64,000 bases of DNA from Bacillus sp. S/N-304-OC-R1. Lineage in GTDB: Bacteria > Bacillota > Bacilli > Bacillales > Cytobacillaceae. Positions within the stretch are counted from its first letter, which is position 1; every line of letters begins with the position of its first letter. The notes beneath the pieces were generated by a model. That model did not search any database, had not been told where the DNA came from, and saw only the letters and a list, made by a program, of their open reading frames with translations. Position numbers and translations under genes: made by a program. The stretch covers positions 124,001 to 188,000 of the forward strand of contig NZ_JACWFE010000001.1 of assembly GCF_019749375.1 (NCBI RefSeq), given 5' to 3'. Positions 1-8,337 of this stretch are shown here, piece after piece.

Positions 1-46
1 TGAACCCTCGGAACCTGATCTAGTTCATGCTGGCGTAGGGAAGTGG
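1..46 (+). promoter_or_regulatory. TPP riboswitch (first of tandem, 5' part cut by window edge)
   Basis: Bases 1-46 hold the 3' half of a THI box: the conserved ACCCTCGGAACCTGATCTAG block is followed by GCTGGCGTAGGGAAGT. The CTGAGA half lies before the window. It is followed directly by an intrinsic terminator, so it should act by transcription termination when thiamin pyrophosphate is bound. The motif is unmistakable; only the 5' boundary is unknown. Confidence 0.93.
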
Positions 47-71
47 TTTTTCTGGTTGATTATGCTAACTC

Positions 72-110
72 AACCCCCACTCTATAGTCATATGGAGTGG
101 GGGTTTTATT
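72..110 (+). terminator. Terminator of first TPP riboswitch
   Basis: AACCCCCACTC (72-82) pairs perfectly with GAGTGGGGGTT (95-105) and is followed by a T-rich run. This is the expression platform of the riboswitch at the window start. Confidence 0.9.
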
Positions 111-129
111 AATTTAATAGTTTTTATCT

Positions 130-205
130 ACTAGGGGCGCCCAAAAGGCTGAGATGAACCCTTGGAACCTGATCTAGGTCATGCTAGCGTAGGGAAGTAG
201 TTAAT
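130..205 (+). promoter_or_regulatory. TPP riboswitch (second of tandem)
   Basis: A complete THI box: CTAGGGGCGCCC, then CTGAGATGAACCCTTGGAAC, then CTGATCTAGGTCATGCTAGC and GTAGGGAAGTAG. It lies about 20 bases after the terminator of the first TPP riboswitch and has its own terminator, so two complete aptamer-plus-terminator units stand in series before tenA. A tandem TPP arrangement in front of tenA is known from Bacillus anthracis. Confidence 0.95.
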
Positions 206-233
206 TATTACGGAAATACATACGTAATGGATT

Positions 234-264
234 AACCGCTTCCTAATTAGGGAAGCGGTTTTTA
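234..264 (+). terminator. Terminator of second TPP riboswitch
   Basis: AACCGCTTCC (234-243) pairs perfectly with GGAAGCGGTT (250-259), loop TAATTA, then T-rich. It stands about 75 bases before the tenA start. Confidence 0.9.
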
Positions 265-336
265 TTTCCTCAAATTATTGTGTATTACTGAAATACAACA
301 TAAAATATAAAACATTTTATCAGGAGGAGAATTTGA

Positions 337-1026
337 ATGGAAACTGTTAAAACAAAAAGATTTACAGAAAGGCTATTTGAAAACGTAAAGCCAATCTGGG
401 ATAAAAACCACAGTCATCCTTTTGTTCAAGAACTGGGGAAGGGAGTTTTAGATGAAGAGAAATTTATTCACTATATGAAGCAGGACTATGTGTATTTAAT
501 AGATTATTCTAAGCTGTTTGCAATTGGAGTCCTGAAAGCGCGTGACTTGGATATGATGGGGAAATTTGCACACATCCTTCATGAAACTTTGCATTTCGAG
601 ATGGAGCTACACCGTCAATTTGCGGCTGAATTCGGAATTTCGCGAGAGGAATTAGAAGCGACGAAACCGACTCCTGTCAATTTAGCCTATACACGTTATA
701 TGCTGAACGTTGCACAAAATGGCAATTTAGCTGAAGTCGTTTCTTGTCTCCTTCCATGTGCATGGGATTATTGGGAAATTGGGAAACTATTAAGAAAGCA
801 ATACGGCAATGGACTTGCATCAAATCGTTATGCAAAATGGATCGAAACATATGATTCAGAAACATTTGGCGAAGGAGCGAAATGGTTAATTAATTTAATG
901 GATGAGCTCGCTGAAGGAAAGCCAGAACGAGAACTTGCCGTGCTTGAAGAGCATTTTCAAATGACATCCAAATATGAATATTTATTCTGGGATATGAACT
1001 ATTACAAACAAGACTGGCCAATCTAA
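337..1026 (+). CDS. tenA: Aminopyrimidine aminohydrolase / thiaminase II TenA
   Basis: TenA hydrolyses 4-amino-5-aminomethyl-2-methylpyrimidine to the hydroxymethyl form (HMP), letting the cell reuse degraded thiamin; it is cytosolic. The 229-residue length is normal for the family. Visible family features are the N-terminal HPFVQELGKGVL and YMKQDYVYLIDYSK segments, the catalytic cysteine in the VVSCLLPCAWDYWEIG region (about 133-148), and the C-terminal EYLFWDMNYY. The start has an AGGAGGAG ribosome site about 9 bases upstream. It is the first gene of an eight-gene operon ending at 6350, controlled by the two TPP riboswitches. The neighbouring ThiXYZ transporter would import its formylated precursor. 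The deformylase YlmB is not in this window. Confidence 0.95.
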   Translation: METVKTKRFTERLFENVKPIWDKNHSHPFVQELGKGVLDEEKFIHYMKQDYVYLIDYSKLFAIGVLKARDLDMMGKFAHILHETLHFEMELHRQFAAEFGISREELEATKPTPVNLAYTRYMLNVAQNGNLAEVVSCLLPCAWDYWEIGKLLRKQYGNGLASNRYAKWIETYDSETFGEGAKWLINLMDELAEGKPERELAVLEEHFQMTSKYEYLFWDMNYYKQDWPI

Positions 1027-1043
1027 AATAAGTTGGTGGAAAC

Positions 1044-1787
1044 ATGACACTTGAACTAAAAAATATATCCTATTCCTATAAAAAAGAAGAACTCGAGAAT
1101 AGCATCATTACAAATTTAAGTTTTAAAGTTAATCAAGGTGAATTTGTTTCTTTAATAGGAAGAAGCGGAACAGGAAAGAGTACACTTCTAAAATTGATTA
1201 CTGGTTTGATTAAACAGGATAAGGGAGAAATCCTTATTAATAATAAATCGATCACGCTTGGGGATGTTGGCTATATGCCCCAGCGTGATTTACTGCTACC
1301 ATGGCGGACAATTATAGAAAATATAATGATCTCAGCAGAAATTCAGAAAAATCTTCAACTCTCTAAGGAAGAAGCACGAACCTGGCTAGAGCGAGTAGGT
1401 TTACAGGAGTATGAAAATGCTCTTCCAAAACAGCTATCTGGGGGAATGAGACAAAGAGTTTCTTTTCTGAGGGCATTGTTAACAGGTAAAGAATTACTTT
1501 TGCTTGATGAACCTTTTGGAGCACTAGATTCTTTAACGAAAAAAGAAATGCAGGCTTGGCTCCTTTCCATATGGCAGGATTTAAATAAAACAGTATTATT
1601 TATAACTCATGATTTAGAAGAAGCATGTTTTTTAAGTGATCGAATTCTTCTGCTTTATCCTAATAAAAAAATCGAAGACATCACCGTTCATTTAAATCGA
1701 CCTCGTGAGATCAGCATGCTGCATAATCATGAGCTAATTACGTTAAGACAGAGCCTGGAGAAGAAGATCGCCTATGAGAAGATTTAA
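1044..1787 (+). CDS. thiZ: Thiamin-precursor ABC transporter ATP-binding protein
   Basis: ATPase subunit of an importer of the NitT/TauT/ThiXYZ type. It has Walker A GRSGTGKST (about 39-47), a Q-loop near GYMPQRD, signature LSGGMRQR (about 130-137), Walker B LLLLDEPFGALD and the switch histidine ITHDLEEA. Family knowledge assigns ThiXYZ to uptake of formylaminopyrimidine. Placement between tenA and the permease and lipoprotein genes supports that over sulfonate or nitrate transport. Its end overlaps the permease gene by 14 bases, which suggests translational coupling. Confidence 0.9.
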   Translation: MTLELKNISYSYKKEELENSIITNLSFKVNQGEFVSLIGRSGTGKSTLLKLITGLIKQDKGEILINNKSITLGDVGYMPQRDLLLPWRTIIENIMISAEIQKNLQLSKEEARTWLERVGLQEYENALPKQLSGGMRQRVSFLRALLTGKELLLLDEPFGALDSLTKKEMQAWLLSIWQDLNKTVLFITHDLEEACFLSDRILLLYPNKKIEDITVHLNRPREISMLHNHELITLRQSLEKKIAYEKI

Positions 1788-2541
1788 TATTTGGATACGG
1801 TCATATAGCTTGTTTTTTATTTTTTCTATTACAATTCTTATTTTCGTTGAGTGGCTCGTTAGGTCGAGGATAATCCCTGCCTTTATTATTCCAGCGCCAA
1901 CAAATGTAATAATCTCTATTTTTGAGAATTGGAAGCCATTGTTACTGGAACATTTGCCTGCCACTTTTTTAGAATTTCTCATTGGTTTTACACTTGCTGT
2001 TTTAGGAGGAATCCTTTTAGCAGTAGGGATGTTTTTTTTCAAAACGCTGGAAAAAATGCTTTATCCAGCTGTCCTTATTTCACAAATGATTCCAATTATC
2101 GCTCTTTCACCGATCTTTGTTCTTTGGTTTGGCTATACGATATGGAGCAAGGTTGCCGTAACCATTCTTATCTCCTTTTTTCCGATAGTAGTCGGTACAT
2201 ATGATGGGCTGAAATCTAGTGATCAAGAGTATAGTGAATTATTACGCTCTATGGGGGCAAATCGCTGGCAAATCTTCCTAAAATTAAACATACCGATGGC
2301 CATGTCATCTTTTTTCTCTGGCCTGAAGCTCGCCATTGTTTATGCGCTTGTAGGTGCGACGATTGGTGAATGGCTGGGAGCTAGTGAGGGGCTAGGATAT
2401 TATAGCCGGAGGATGTCTGGAAATTTAAATGCTGAAGGTGTTTTTGCTGCCATAACGATTTTAACGATTATGGGCATTCTATTGTTTGCTTTTGTAACAG
2501 TCATAGAAAAATATACGCTGAAATGGAAAAACGCAGAATAA
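1774..2541 (+). CDS. thiX: Thiamin-precursor ABC transporter permease
   Basis: A 255-residue integral membrane protein with about six hydrophobic segments and the EAA loop LLRSMGANRWQIFLKLNIP (about 150-168), through which permeases of the BPD-transport family dock to the ATPase. It belongs with the upstream ATPase and downstream lipoprotein as ThiXYZ. The ATG lies inside the end of the ATPase gene. Substrate assignment (aminopyrimidine) rests on operon context and on the THI5-like binding protein next door. Confidence 0.9.
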   Translation: MRRFNIWIRSYSLFFIFSITILIFVEWLVRSRIIPAFIIPAPTNVIISIFENWKPLLLEHLPATFLEFLIGFTLAVLGGILLAVGMFFFKTLEKMLYPAVLISQMIPIIALSPIFVLWFGYTIWSKVAVTILISFFPIVVGTYDGLKSSDQEYSELLRSMGANRWQIFLKLNIPMAMSSFFSGLKLAIVYALVGATIGEWLGASEGLGYYSRRMSGNLNAEGVFAAITILTIMGILLFAFVTVIEKYTLKWKNAE

Positions 2542-2564
2542 TTTACATTTGGAGTTGGTCAAAA

Positions 2565-3584
2565 ATGAAAAAAAAATGGATATCCCATTTAGTAATCGTG
2601 TTCATGTTAGTCATGCTTGCCGGTTGTAACACATCAAAAAATAAAGCTACTGAATCCAATAAAGAAAAAAAACTTGAAGATATAAGCATTATGCTGGATT
2701 GGTATCCAAATGCCGTTCATTCAGCAATTTATGTGGCCAAAGAAAAAGGTTACTTTGAAGATGAAGGGCTAAACGTGAAAATCGAAATGCCCGCTGATAC
2801 AAACGATCCTTTAAAGCTAGCAGCCACCGGTAAAGTAGATCTAGCAATCAGCTATCAAAGCCAGCTGCTCGTTTCAAGAGCAGAGGGTATACCAGTTGTT
2901 TCGATCGCCGCATATGTAAGACATTCACTTGACGCAATTATGTATAAAACGGAAAGCGGCATAAAGTCACCTAAAGATCTCGAAGGTAAAAATGTTGGTT
3001 ATCCTTCTTCATTAGTAAGTGAAGCGGTTGTGGCATCAATGGTCAAAAATGATGGAGGAGATATTAACAAAGTCAAAAAGACAGATGTTGGCTGGGACTT
3101 AATGACTTCTTTAGCTTCAGATCATGTCGATGCCCTTGTTGGTGCTTATATTAATCATGAGGGAGTTCTCTTGGAGAAGGAAGGCTATAACATTGATGTT
3201 CTGCATCTGACTGATTACGGAGTGCCAGATAATTATGAACTGATCTTCGTTACAGGTGAAAAAACATTAGATAAGAAGAAAGCAGCCTTTGAAAAGTTTT
3301 GGCGAGCTGTTACGAAAGGACAAGTAGTTGTAAAAGAAAATCCTGATGCTGGACTTCAAGTATTACTAGATCATGAAAATGATAGCTTCCCATTAGATAA
3401 AGAGGTTGAAAAGAAAAGTTTACAAGTATTATTGCCGTTAATGGAAGATGAACATGTTCCATTTGGTTATCAAGATGAAGCCGTATGGCAAGAAGTCGCA
3501 AATTGGTTATACAAATCAGGTGTCATAAAAGACCAAATTGATCCAAAGCAAGCATTTGAAAATATCGTTTCTAATCAACAATAG
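2565..3584 (+). CDS. thiY: Thiamin-precursor binding lipoprotein (THI5/NMT1-like)
   Basis: Extracellular, lipid-anchored binding protein of the ThiXYZ importer. From the ATG at 2565 it has a classic lipoprotein signal with lipobox LAGC (Cys21). The mature domain opens with the THI5/NMT1 signature IMLDWYPNAVHSAIYVAKEK, typical of pyrimidine-precursor binders. A longer frame begins at 2523 inside the permease gene, but only 2565 has a ribosome site (GGAG about 10 bases upstream) and a proper signal peptide start. The product is 339 residues. Confidence 0.92.
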   Translation: MKKKWISHLVIVFMLVMLAGCNTSKNKATESNKEKKLEDISIMLDWYPNAVHSAIYVAKEKGYFEDEGLNVKIEMPADTNDPLKLAATGKVDLAISYQSQLLVSRAEGIPVVSIAAYVRHSLDAIMYKTESGIKSPKDLEGKNVGYPSSLVSEAVVASMVKNDGGDINKVKKTDVGWDLMTSLASDHVDALVGAYINHEGVLLEKEGYNIDVLHLTDYGVPDNYELIFVTGEKTLDKKKAAFEKFWRAVTKGQVVVKENPDAGLQVLLDHENDSFPLDKEVEKKSLQVLLPLMEDEHVPFGYQDEAVWQEVANWLYKSGVIKDQIDPKQAFENIVSNQQ

Positions 3585-3601
3585 GACTAGGGGTGAAGAG
3601 T

Positions 3602-4123
3602 ATGCAAAAAACTAAAAAACTTACATTAACTGCAATTATCGCAGCAATCACAACCGTATCGAGCAGTTTCATTTACATTCCAGTTGGTTTTGCAAAGATT
3701 TTTCCCATCCAGCACTTTGCGAACGTTCTTTCTGCCGTTTTACTAGGACCCTGGTATGCTGTCATTCAAGCATTTATCTCCTCATCTCTTAGAAATATGC
3801 TTGGAACCGGAAGTTTATTTGCCTACCCTGGCAGTATGATTGGCGCGCTTTTGGCGGCCTTACTTTATCGAAAGACAAAAAATATCGGCTTAGCTGCAGC
3901 TGGTGAGGTGATAGGAACCGGCATTCTTGGTGCTATGGCAACCTATCCAATCGCTGTTCTAATACTAGGTAAGGAAGCAACGCTATTCGGATTAATCCCT
4001 GCATTTACAATGAGTTCATTTACAGGTGCGATAATGGGCTTTGGATTATTAAAAATATTAATTAAAAATAAAGCGATTGGAGGGATGCTTAATGAAAACA
4101 GCACTTACAATCGCGGGCTCTGA
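3602..4123 (+). CDS. thiW: ThiW, S-component of an ECF transporter (thiazole precursor)
   Basis: A small, very hydrophobic protein of 173 residues with five to six membrane segments, typical of substrate-capture S-components that share an ECF energizing module encoded elsewhere. The region AKIFPIQHFANVLSAVLLGP and the downstream GSMIGALLAALLYRKTKN are characteristic of the ThiW family, predicted to take up hydroxyethylthiazole. The ATG at 3602 is preferred over a GTG at 3593 because AGGGGTG sits 6 bases before it. Its 3' end overlaps thiD by 32 bases. Confidence 0.9.
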   Translation: MQKTKKLTLTAIIAAITTVSSSFIYIPVGFAKIFPIQHFANVLSAVLLGPWYAVIQAFISSSLRNMLGTGSLFAYPGSMIGALLAALLYRKTKNIGLAAAGEVIGTGILGAMATYPIAVLILGKEATLFGLIPAFTMSSFTGAIMGFGLLKILIKNKAIGGMLNENSTYNRGL

Positions 4124-4907
4124 TTCTGGTGGCGGCGCTGGAATTCAAGCGGATTTAAAAGCATTTGCTGCGAATGGCGTATTCGGAATGTCAGTCATTA
4201 CTGCAGTCACAGCTCAAAACACAAAGGAAGTTCGATCCGTTCAAAATATTGATCTGCCTATAATTCAAGATCAAATCGAGGCAGTTTTTGATGATATAAG
4301 AGTAGATGCAGTAAAAATCGGGATGCTTTCTTCACCAGATACAGTTAAAACAGTGACAGGCTCCTTAAAAAAATATAATCCGGACTATATTGTATTAGAT
4401 CCGGTAATGGTTTCAAAAGGCGGGCATCACCTTTTACAAAAAGAAGCCATAAAAGCACTTATAGAAAAAATGATTCCCCTAGCAACCGTTATTACTCCAA
4501 ATATTCCAGAAGCAGAAGTATTAACCGGAATGCAAATTAACTCCGAAGAAGATCTATACGATGCTTGTTTAGTGATTAAGGAGTTTGGTGCCCGTTCAGT
4601 TTTATTAAAAGGTGGACATTTAAGTGGAGAACCGAATGATTTATTTTATGATGGTACTGACTTTCATTGGATAAAAGGAGAAAGAATTCATACTAAAAAC
4701 ACACATGGCACTGGCTGTACTTTATCCTCTGCTATTGCTGCTAATCTGGCAAAAGGGGAGTCTCTATTAGGAGCGCTACGTAAGTCTAAACATTATATAA
4801 CACTTGCAATCAAGCATAGCCTTAGTCTTGGACACGGACATGGTCCAACTAATCATTTCTATGAGCTATATGAAAATGCCAATCTGCTATTTAAGCAAAA
4901 CTCCTAA
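4092..4907 (+). CDS. thiD: Hydroxymethylpyrimidine / phosphomethylpyrimidine kinase ThiD
   Basis: Phosphorylates HMP to HMP-P and HMP-PP for thiamin phosphate synthesis. It has the N-terminal LTIAGSDSGGGAGIQADLKA motif, the conserved VLDPVMVSKGG region (about 103-113) and the anion-hole motif THGTGCTLSSAIAANLA (about 208-224) of the ribokinase fold. Start chosen at 4092 (GGAGGG 6-8 bases upstream) rather than a TTG at 4077. It has 271 residues, the normal length, and lies within the end of thiW. Confidence 0.95.
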   Translation: MKTALTIAGSDSGGGAGIQADLKAFAANGVFGMSVITAVTAQNTKEVRSVQNIDLPIIQDQIEAVFDDIRVDAVKIGMLSSPDTVKTVTGSLKKYNPDYIVLDPVMVSKGGHHLLQKEAIKALIEKMIPLATVITPNIPEAEVLTGMQINSEEDLYDACLVIKEFGARSVLLKGGHLSGEPNDLFYDGTDFHWIKGERIHTKNTHGTGCTLSSAIAANLAKGESLLGALRKSKHYITLAIKHSLSLGHGHGPTNHFYELYENANLLFKQNS

Positions 4908-4926
4908 AAAGTGAGGTACTAAAAGT

Positions 4927-5730
4927 ATGAACACCGCGACGATTAAACAATTATTTACAAAAGTCAAAGAGCGTCATCCACTTATTCACCATATTACAAA
5001 TAATGTAACGATCAATGATTGTGCAAATGCAACATTGGCGATCGGCGGTTCACCAGTTATGGCTACAAGTATAGAAGAAGTAGCTGATATGGTAGGTCTG
5101 GCAAATGCACTTGTCATTAACTTTGGCACGATTGATGATTTAACCTATGCTGCTATGATTAGAGCAGGTTTGGCAGCAAATGAAGAGGGGATTCCTGTCA
5201 TTTTTGATCCAGTTGGTGTAGGTGCTACTCCGTTCCGAACGGAAAAGGCAGCTGATTTTCTGCATAAAGTGAAGGTATCAATCGTTAGAGGGAATGCGAC
5301 AGAAGTGTATGCCCTTATTGGCGGAAAAGCAATTACTAGAGGTGTCGATGCTGGAGACATTTCTATTTCAAAGGAAGAACTTGCTGTGAAAGCGGCAGTA
5401 AAGTTAAAGGCCATTACTGTAATAAGTGGAGAGCTTGATGTCATTTCGAATGGGTTAGAAACCATCAGAATTGCTAATGGTGATATTTGGCTAACACGAA
5501 TTACTGGGACAGGATGTATGACGGCTTCGTTAATTGGATGTTTTGCTGGCATTACAGATGATCTTTTTTCAGCTGCCATAGCAGGTATGTCTGTCATGAG
5601 TTTATCAGGAGAAAGAGCAAGAAAAAGGTTAAATAATCAAGACGGTATTGGTACGTACCGTGTTAAGCTAATGGATATGATATCGTCAATGGATGGAGAA
5701 ATATGGGAGGAAGGTGTCAGGTTCGCATGA
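4927..5730 (+). CDS. thiM: Hydroxyethylthiazole kinase ThiM
   Basis: Phosphorylates 4-methyl-5-(2-hydroxyethyl)thiazole, so with ThiW uptake it supplies the thiazole half of thiamin by salvage. Seen: PLIHHITNNVTINDCANATL (about 18-37), ALVINFGTID, PVIFDPVGVGAT and the C-terminal GTGCMTASLIGCFAG. It has 267 residues. The stop overlaps the thiE start as ATGA. Confidence 0.95.
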   Translation: MNTATIKQLFTKVKERHPLIHHITNNVTINDCANATLAIGGSPVMATSIEEVADMVGLANALVINFGTIDDLTYAAMIRAGLAANEEGIPVIFDPVGVGATPFRTEKAADFLHKVKVSIVRGNATEVYALIGGKAITRGVDAGDISISKEELAVKAAVKLKAITVISGELDVISNGLETIRIANGDIWLTRITGTGCMTASLIGCFAGITDDLFSAAIAGMSVMSLSGERARKRLNNQDGIGTYRVKLMDMISSMDGEIWEEGVRFA

Positions 5731-6350
5731 ATCCAAACTATGCATTATATTTAGTTACAGAAGAAACAGCTCCTCTAGAAGTGCTTCTTCAGACAGTTGA
5801 AAGTGCTGTAAAAGGAGGCGTGACAATCGTTCAGCTCCGAGAAAAGCAAAGCAGCGGCAAGCTTTTCTACGAGAAGGCATCTCAGCTTAAAAGCTTGCTA
5901 GATAAATATGAAGTGCCTCTCATTATTAACGACAGAATTGATGTAGCCTTAGCAGTAGAAGCGGCCGGAGTTCATATTGGGCAAAGTGATATGCCCCTGC
6001 CTGCAGTTAGAAGGATTGTCCCTGAATCAATGATTATAGGAGTCTCTGTATCAACAGTCGAGGAGGCCGAGAATGCAGTAAAAAATGGAGCCAACTATCT
6101 AGGAGTTGGTGCTGTTTTTCCAACAAATTCAAAAAGCGATGCCAAATTACTACCTAAAGGTATGCTAGAGGCGATCATTAGCAAAGCGTCAATTCCTGTT
6201 GTTGCGATCGGTGGCATAAAAATTGAAAATATGAATAAGCTGCAAGAATATCAAATTGCTGGCTGTGCCATTGTTTCAGGCATAATGAAGGCAGATAATC
6301 CATATTCTGCGGCTAAAATATATAGGGAAGCAATGAAAGAAATATTATAG
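5727..6350 (+). CDS. thiE: Thiamin phosphate synthase ThiE
   Basis: Joins HMP-PP and thiazole phosphate to thiamin phosphate, the final coupling step of the operon. A TIM-barrel protein of 207 residues with VQLREKQSSGKLFYEKA, PLIINDRIDVALAVEAAGVH, GQSDMPL, YLGVGAVFPTNSKSDA and VVAIGGI, all hallmark ThiE blocks. The start at 5727 overlaps the thiM stop (ATGA), with AAGGTG 10 bases before it; an in-frame ATG at 5703 has no ribosome site. Confidence 0.95.
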   Translation: MNPNYALYLVTEETAPLEVLLQTVESAVKGGVTIVQLREKQSSGKLFYEKASQLKSLLDKYEVPLIINDRIDVALAVEAAGVHIGQSDMPLPAVRRIVPESMIIGVSVSTVEEAENAVKNGANYLGVGAVFPTNSKSDAKLLPKGMLEAIISKASIPVVAIGGIKIENMNKLQEYQIAGCAIVSGIMKADNPYSAAKIYREAMKEIL

Positions 6351-6357
6351 AAGACAT

Positions 6358-6390
6358 AAAATCTCACCATGTTGAAGGTGAGATTTTTTC
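6358..6390 (+). terminator. Terminator of the thiamin operon
   Basis: AAATCTCACC (6358-6367) pairs with GGTGAGATTT (6377-6386), followed by six T. It closes the eight-gene operon. Confidence 0.88.
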
Positions 6391-6480
6391 ATTTCAACAA
6401 TTTTATAATATTGTTAAATAATAGAAAAACTATTAAAATAGGAGGAAAGTGCCAAAGGATTTACGGAGGGAGCTCCAAAA

Positions 6481-7731
6481 TTGGATATGTTATATGGATT
6501 ATTAATCAATCTGCTTCTCATTCTCATATTAATACTGCTTACGAACATGCTCCTATGGTACAAGCATAAATGTTTCCAGTTTTCATTGCAGAAAATCTAT
6601 ATGTTTGTCATCGCCGCCTTACAGATTATTCTATGTCTGCTATTATCAGTCCCAAAAGGTGATGGCTTTATATATGATTTACGGTTTATTCCCTTTCTGT
6701 TATGTGGTCTCTATGGTGGAAAACGCGTAACGGCAGGACTTGCTTTTTTTCTCATTATTATTCGATTCTTTATCGGCGGCAGCGGGTTTTGGGTATCCCT
6801 ATTACTGACTGCATCAACATCATTAGTGATCATTTTACTTCAATCCTATTATTTAAAACGACCGCTTAGAAATAAAATCTTCATTGCGACTTTTTTTGCT
6901 TTCTGTTATTCTATTACAGCCTTTCTTGTTCCGTCATTCATTTATGGTTTTAAGGATATAAAGTCGTTTCTGACTTATTCTATCGTCTTAACTGCATCAA
7001 CCTTTTTTGTATCTTATTTATTTGAAATACTTAGAGAGGCATATATATTGCATCTTGAAGCAATCAAAATGGAGAAAATGGAAATCGTTAGTCATTTAGC
7101 TGCAAGTATCAGTCATGAAGTCCGTAATCCTTTAACGGCAGTCATTGGTTTTTTACAATTAATTGCCGAAAACCAAAAAACATCTGATACTAATAGAGCA
7201 TATGCTACTTACGCAATAGATGAGGCAAATCGAGCATCTAACATTATTAATGATTACCTTACCTTCGCAAAGCCCCATTCAGTTGAGGAAAGATTTTTGA
7301 ATATCGAAGAAGAAATAATGAAAAGTGCTGAAATCCTTCGGCCGCTTTCACTGAAGCAAAATGTAGTAATTGACGTCATCTTTCAGCATAGCGGGTCAAT
7401 AAATGGAGATCCGCATAAGTTTCATCAAGTCTTATTAAATATATTTAAAAACAGTTTTGAAGCAATGCCTGATGGCGGAAGGCTATTTATCCATACTTCG
7501 AATGAAAAAGGAAAATTATTAATCAGCATAAAGGATACCGGTCATGGAATGAAGCCTGAACATATAGCTCGTCTAGGTGAACCTTATTTTTCCTTAAAAG
7601 GGCAAAAAGGAACTGGTCTGGGAATGATGGTCGTATTTAAGATTGTTGAAAGTATGAATGGCCATGTTGAAGTTATGAGTGAATTTCAAACGGGTACAAC
7701 AATTACTCTTTCATTTCCATGTTCTAATTAG
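6481..7731 (+). CDS. Membrane sensor histidine kinase, KinB/5TMR-LYT type
   Basis: A 416-residue kinase with an N-terminal membrane domain of about six helices (1-185). The segment YDLRFIPFLLCGLYGGKRV resembles 5TMR_LYT membrane sensors such as KinB and LytS. Then come the dimerization/phosphoacceptor block ASISHEVRNPLTAVIGFLQL (His about 212), N box NIFKNSFEAMPDGG, G1 box DTGHGM, and F/G2 EPYFSLKGQKGTGLGM. No response regulator is adjacent, as is usual for phosphorelay kinases of sporulation, so a role feeding Spo0F is plausible but inferred. TTG at 6481 is the likely start: GGAGGG is 10 bases upstream, whereas the ATG at 6487 is 16 away. Confidence 0.85.
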   Translation: MDMLYGLLINLLLILILILLTNMLLWYKHKCFQFSLQKIYMFVIAALQIILCLLLSVPKGDGFIYDLRFIPFLLCGLYGGKRVTAGLAFFLIIIRFFIGGSGFWVSLLLTASTSLVIILLQSYYLKRPLRNKIFIATFFAFCYSITAFLVPSFIYGFKDIKSFLTYSIVLTASTFFVSYLFEILREAYILHLEAIKMEKMEIVSHLAASISHEVRNPLTAVIGFLQLIAENQKTSDTNRAYATYAIDEANRASNIINDYLTFAKPHSVEERFLNIEEEIMKSAEILRPLSLKQNVVIDVIFQHSGSINGDPHKFHQVLLNIFKNSFEAMPDGGRLFIHTSNEKGKLLISIKDTGHGMKPEHIARLGEPYFSLKGQKGTGLGMMVVFKIVESMNGHVEVMSEFQTGTTITLSFPCSN

Positions 7732-7759
7732 TAGTGTAGAATAAGTAAAGGTAGCTCTG

Positions 7760-7796
7760 GACAATTTCCTGATATATTTAGGAGTTGTCTTTTTTT
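7760..7796 (+). terminator. Terminator after sensor kinase gene
   Basis: GACAATTTCCT pairs with AGGAGTTGTC across a small internal bulge, followed by seven T. Confidence 0.75.
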
Positions 7797-7864
7797 AGAG
7801 GAATTTTTTTATGTTTTACAGAATAATAAAAATTGAAAACAAGACAGATTAAAGGAGACTAGAT

Positions 7865-8323
7865 ATGATTGAACAACGTTTGCAAGAGCTTGGATTAACT
7901 TTACCGGAAGCAGCCGCTCCCCTATATAACTATGTACCTGTTATGATTCACAATCAAGTAGCCTATATTAGCGGTCAAGTGCCAAGAGTAGAGGGGCAAA
8001 TTCCTTATACTGGCAAAGTAGGGGATACAGTAACAATTGATCAAGCACGTGAACTGGCAGAAATTTGTGTATTAAAAGGACTTAGCTGCCTCAAGGCTGA
8101 GATTGGAAGTCTGGACAAGGTAGAGAAAGTATTAAAGCTGACTGGATTTGTACAATCAGCCCCAGGTTTTTCTAATCAGCCGAACGTAATTGATGCGGCT
8201 TCCGAATTATTAGTTAAGATTTTCGGCGACAAAGGCCGCCACGCCCGATCCGCTGTCGGTGTAGCAGAATTACCAAGCAATACACCGGTTGAGATCGACT
8301 TTATTTTCGCTATTAATGAATAG
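7865..8323 (+). CDS. RidA-family enamine/imine deaminase
   Basis: A 152-residue protein of the YjgF/RidA fold, which forms trimers and hydrolyses reactive enamine/imine products of PLP enzymes such as 2-aminoacrylate. Family features are VMIHNQVAYISGQVPRVEG (about 26-44) and the GRHARSAVGVAELPSNTPVEI block (about 122-142), which contains the catalytic arginine followed by the conserved LP. It is longer than the 125-residue RidA archetype, like the longer Rid subfamilies. The gene lies 14 bases before a threonine dehydratase gene, the classic source of RidA substrates, which strongly supports the function. AAGGAGAC lies just upstream of the ATG. Confidence 0.9.
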   Translation: MIEQRLQELGLTLPEAAAPLYNYVPVMIHNQVAYISGQVPRVEGQIPYTGKVGDTVTIDQARELAEICVLKGLSCLKAEIGSLDKVEKVLKLTGFVQSAPGFSNQPNVIDAASELLVKIFGDKGRHARSAVGVAELPSNTPVEIDFIFAINE

Positions 8324-8337
8324 GAAGGAAGAGGCGA

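Noticed and set aside
6369-6569. 66-codon frame on + overlapping the thiE terminator and sensor kinase start
   Set aside because: It begins inside the terminator hairpin, has no ribosome site and overlaps the well-supported kinase in another frame.
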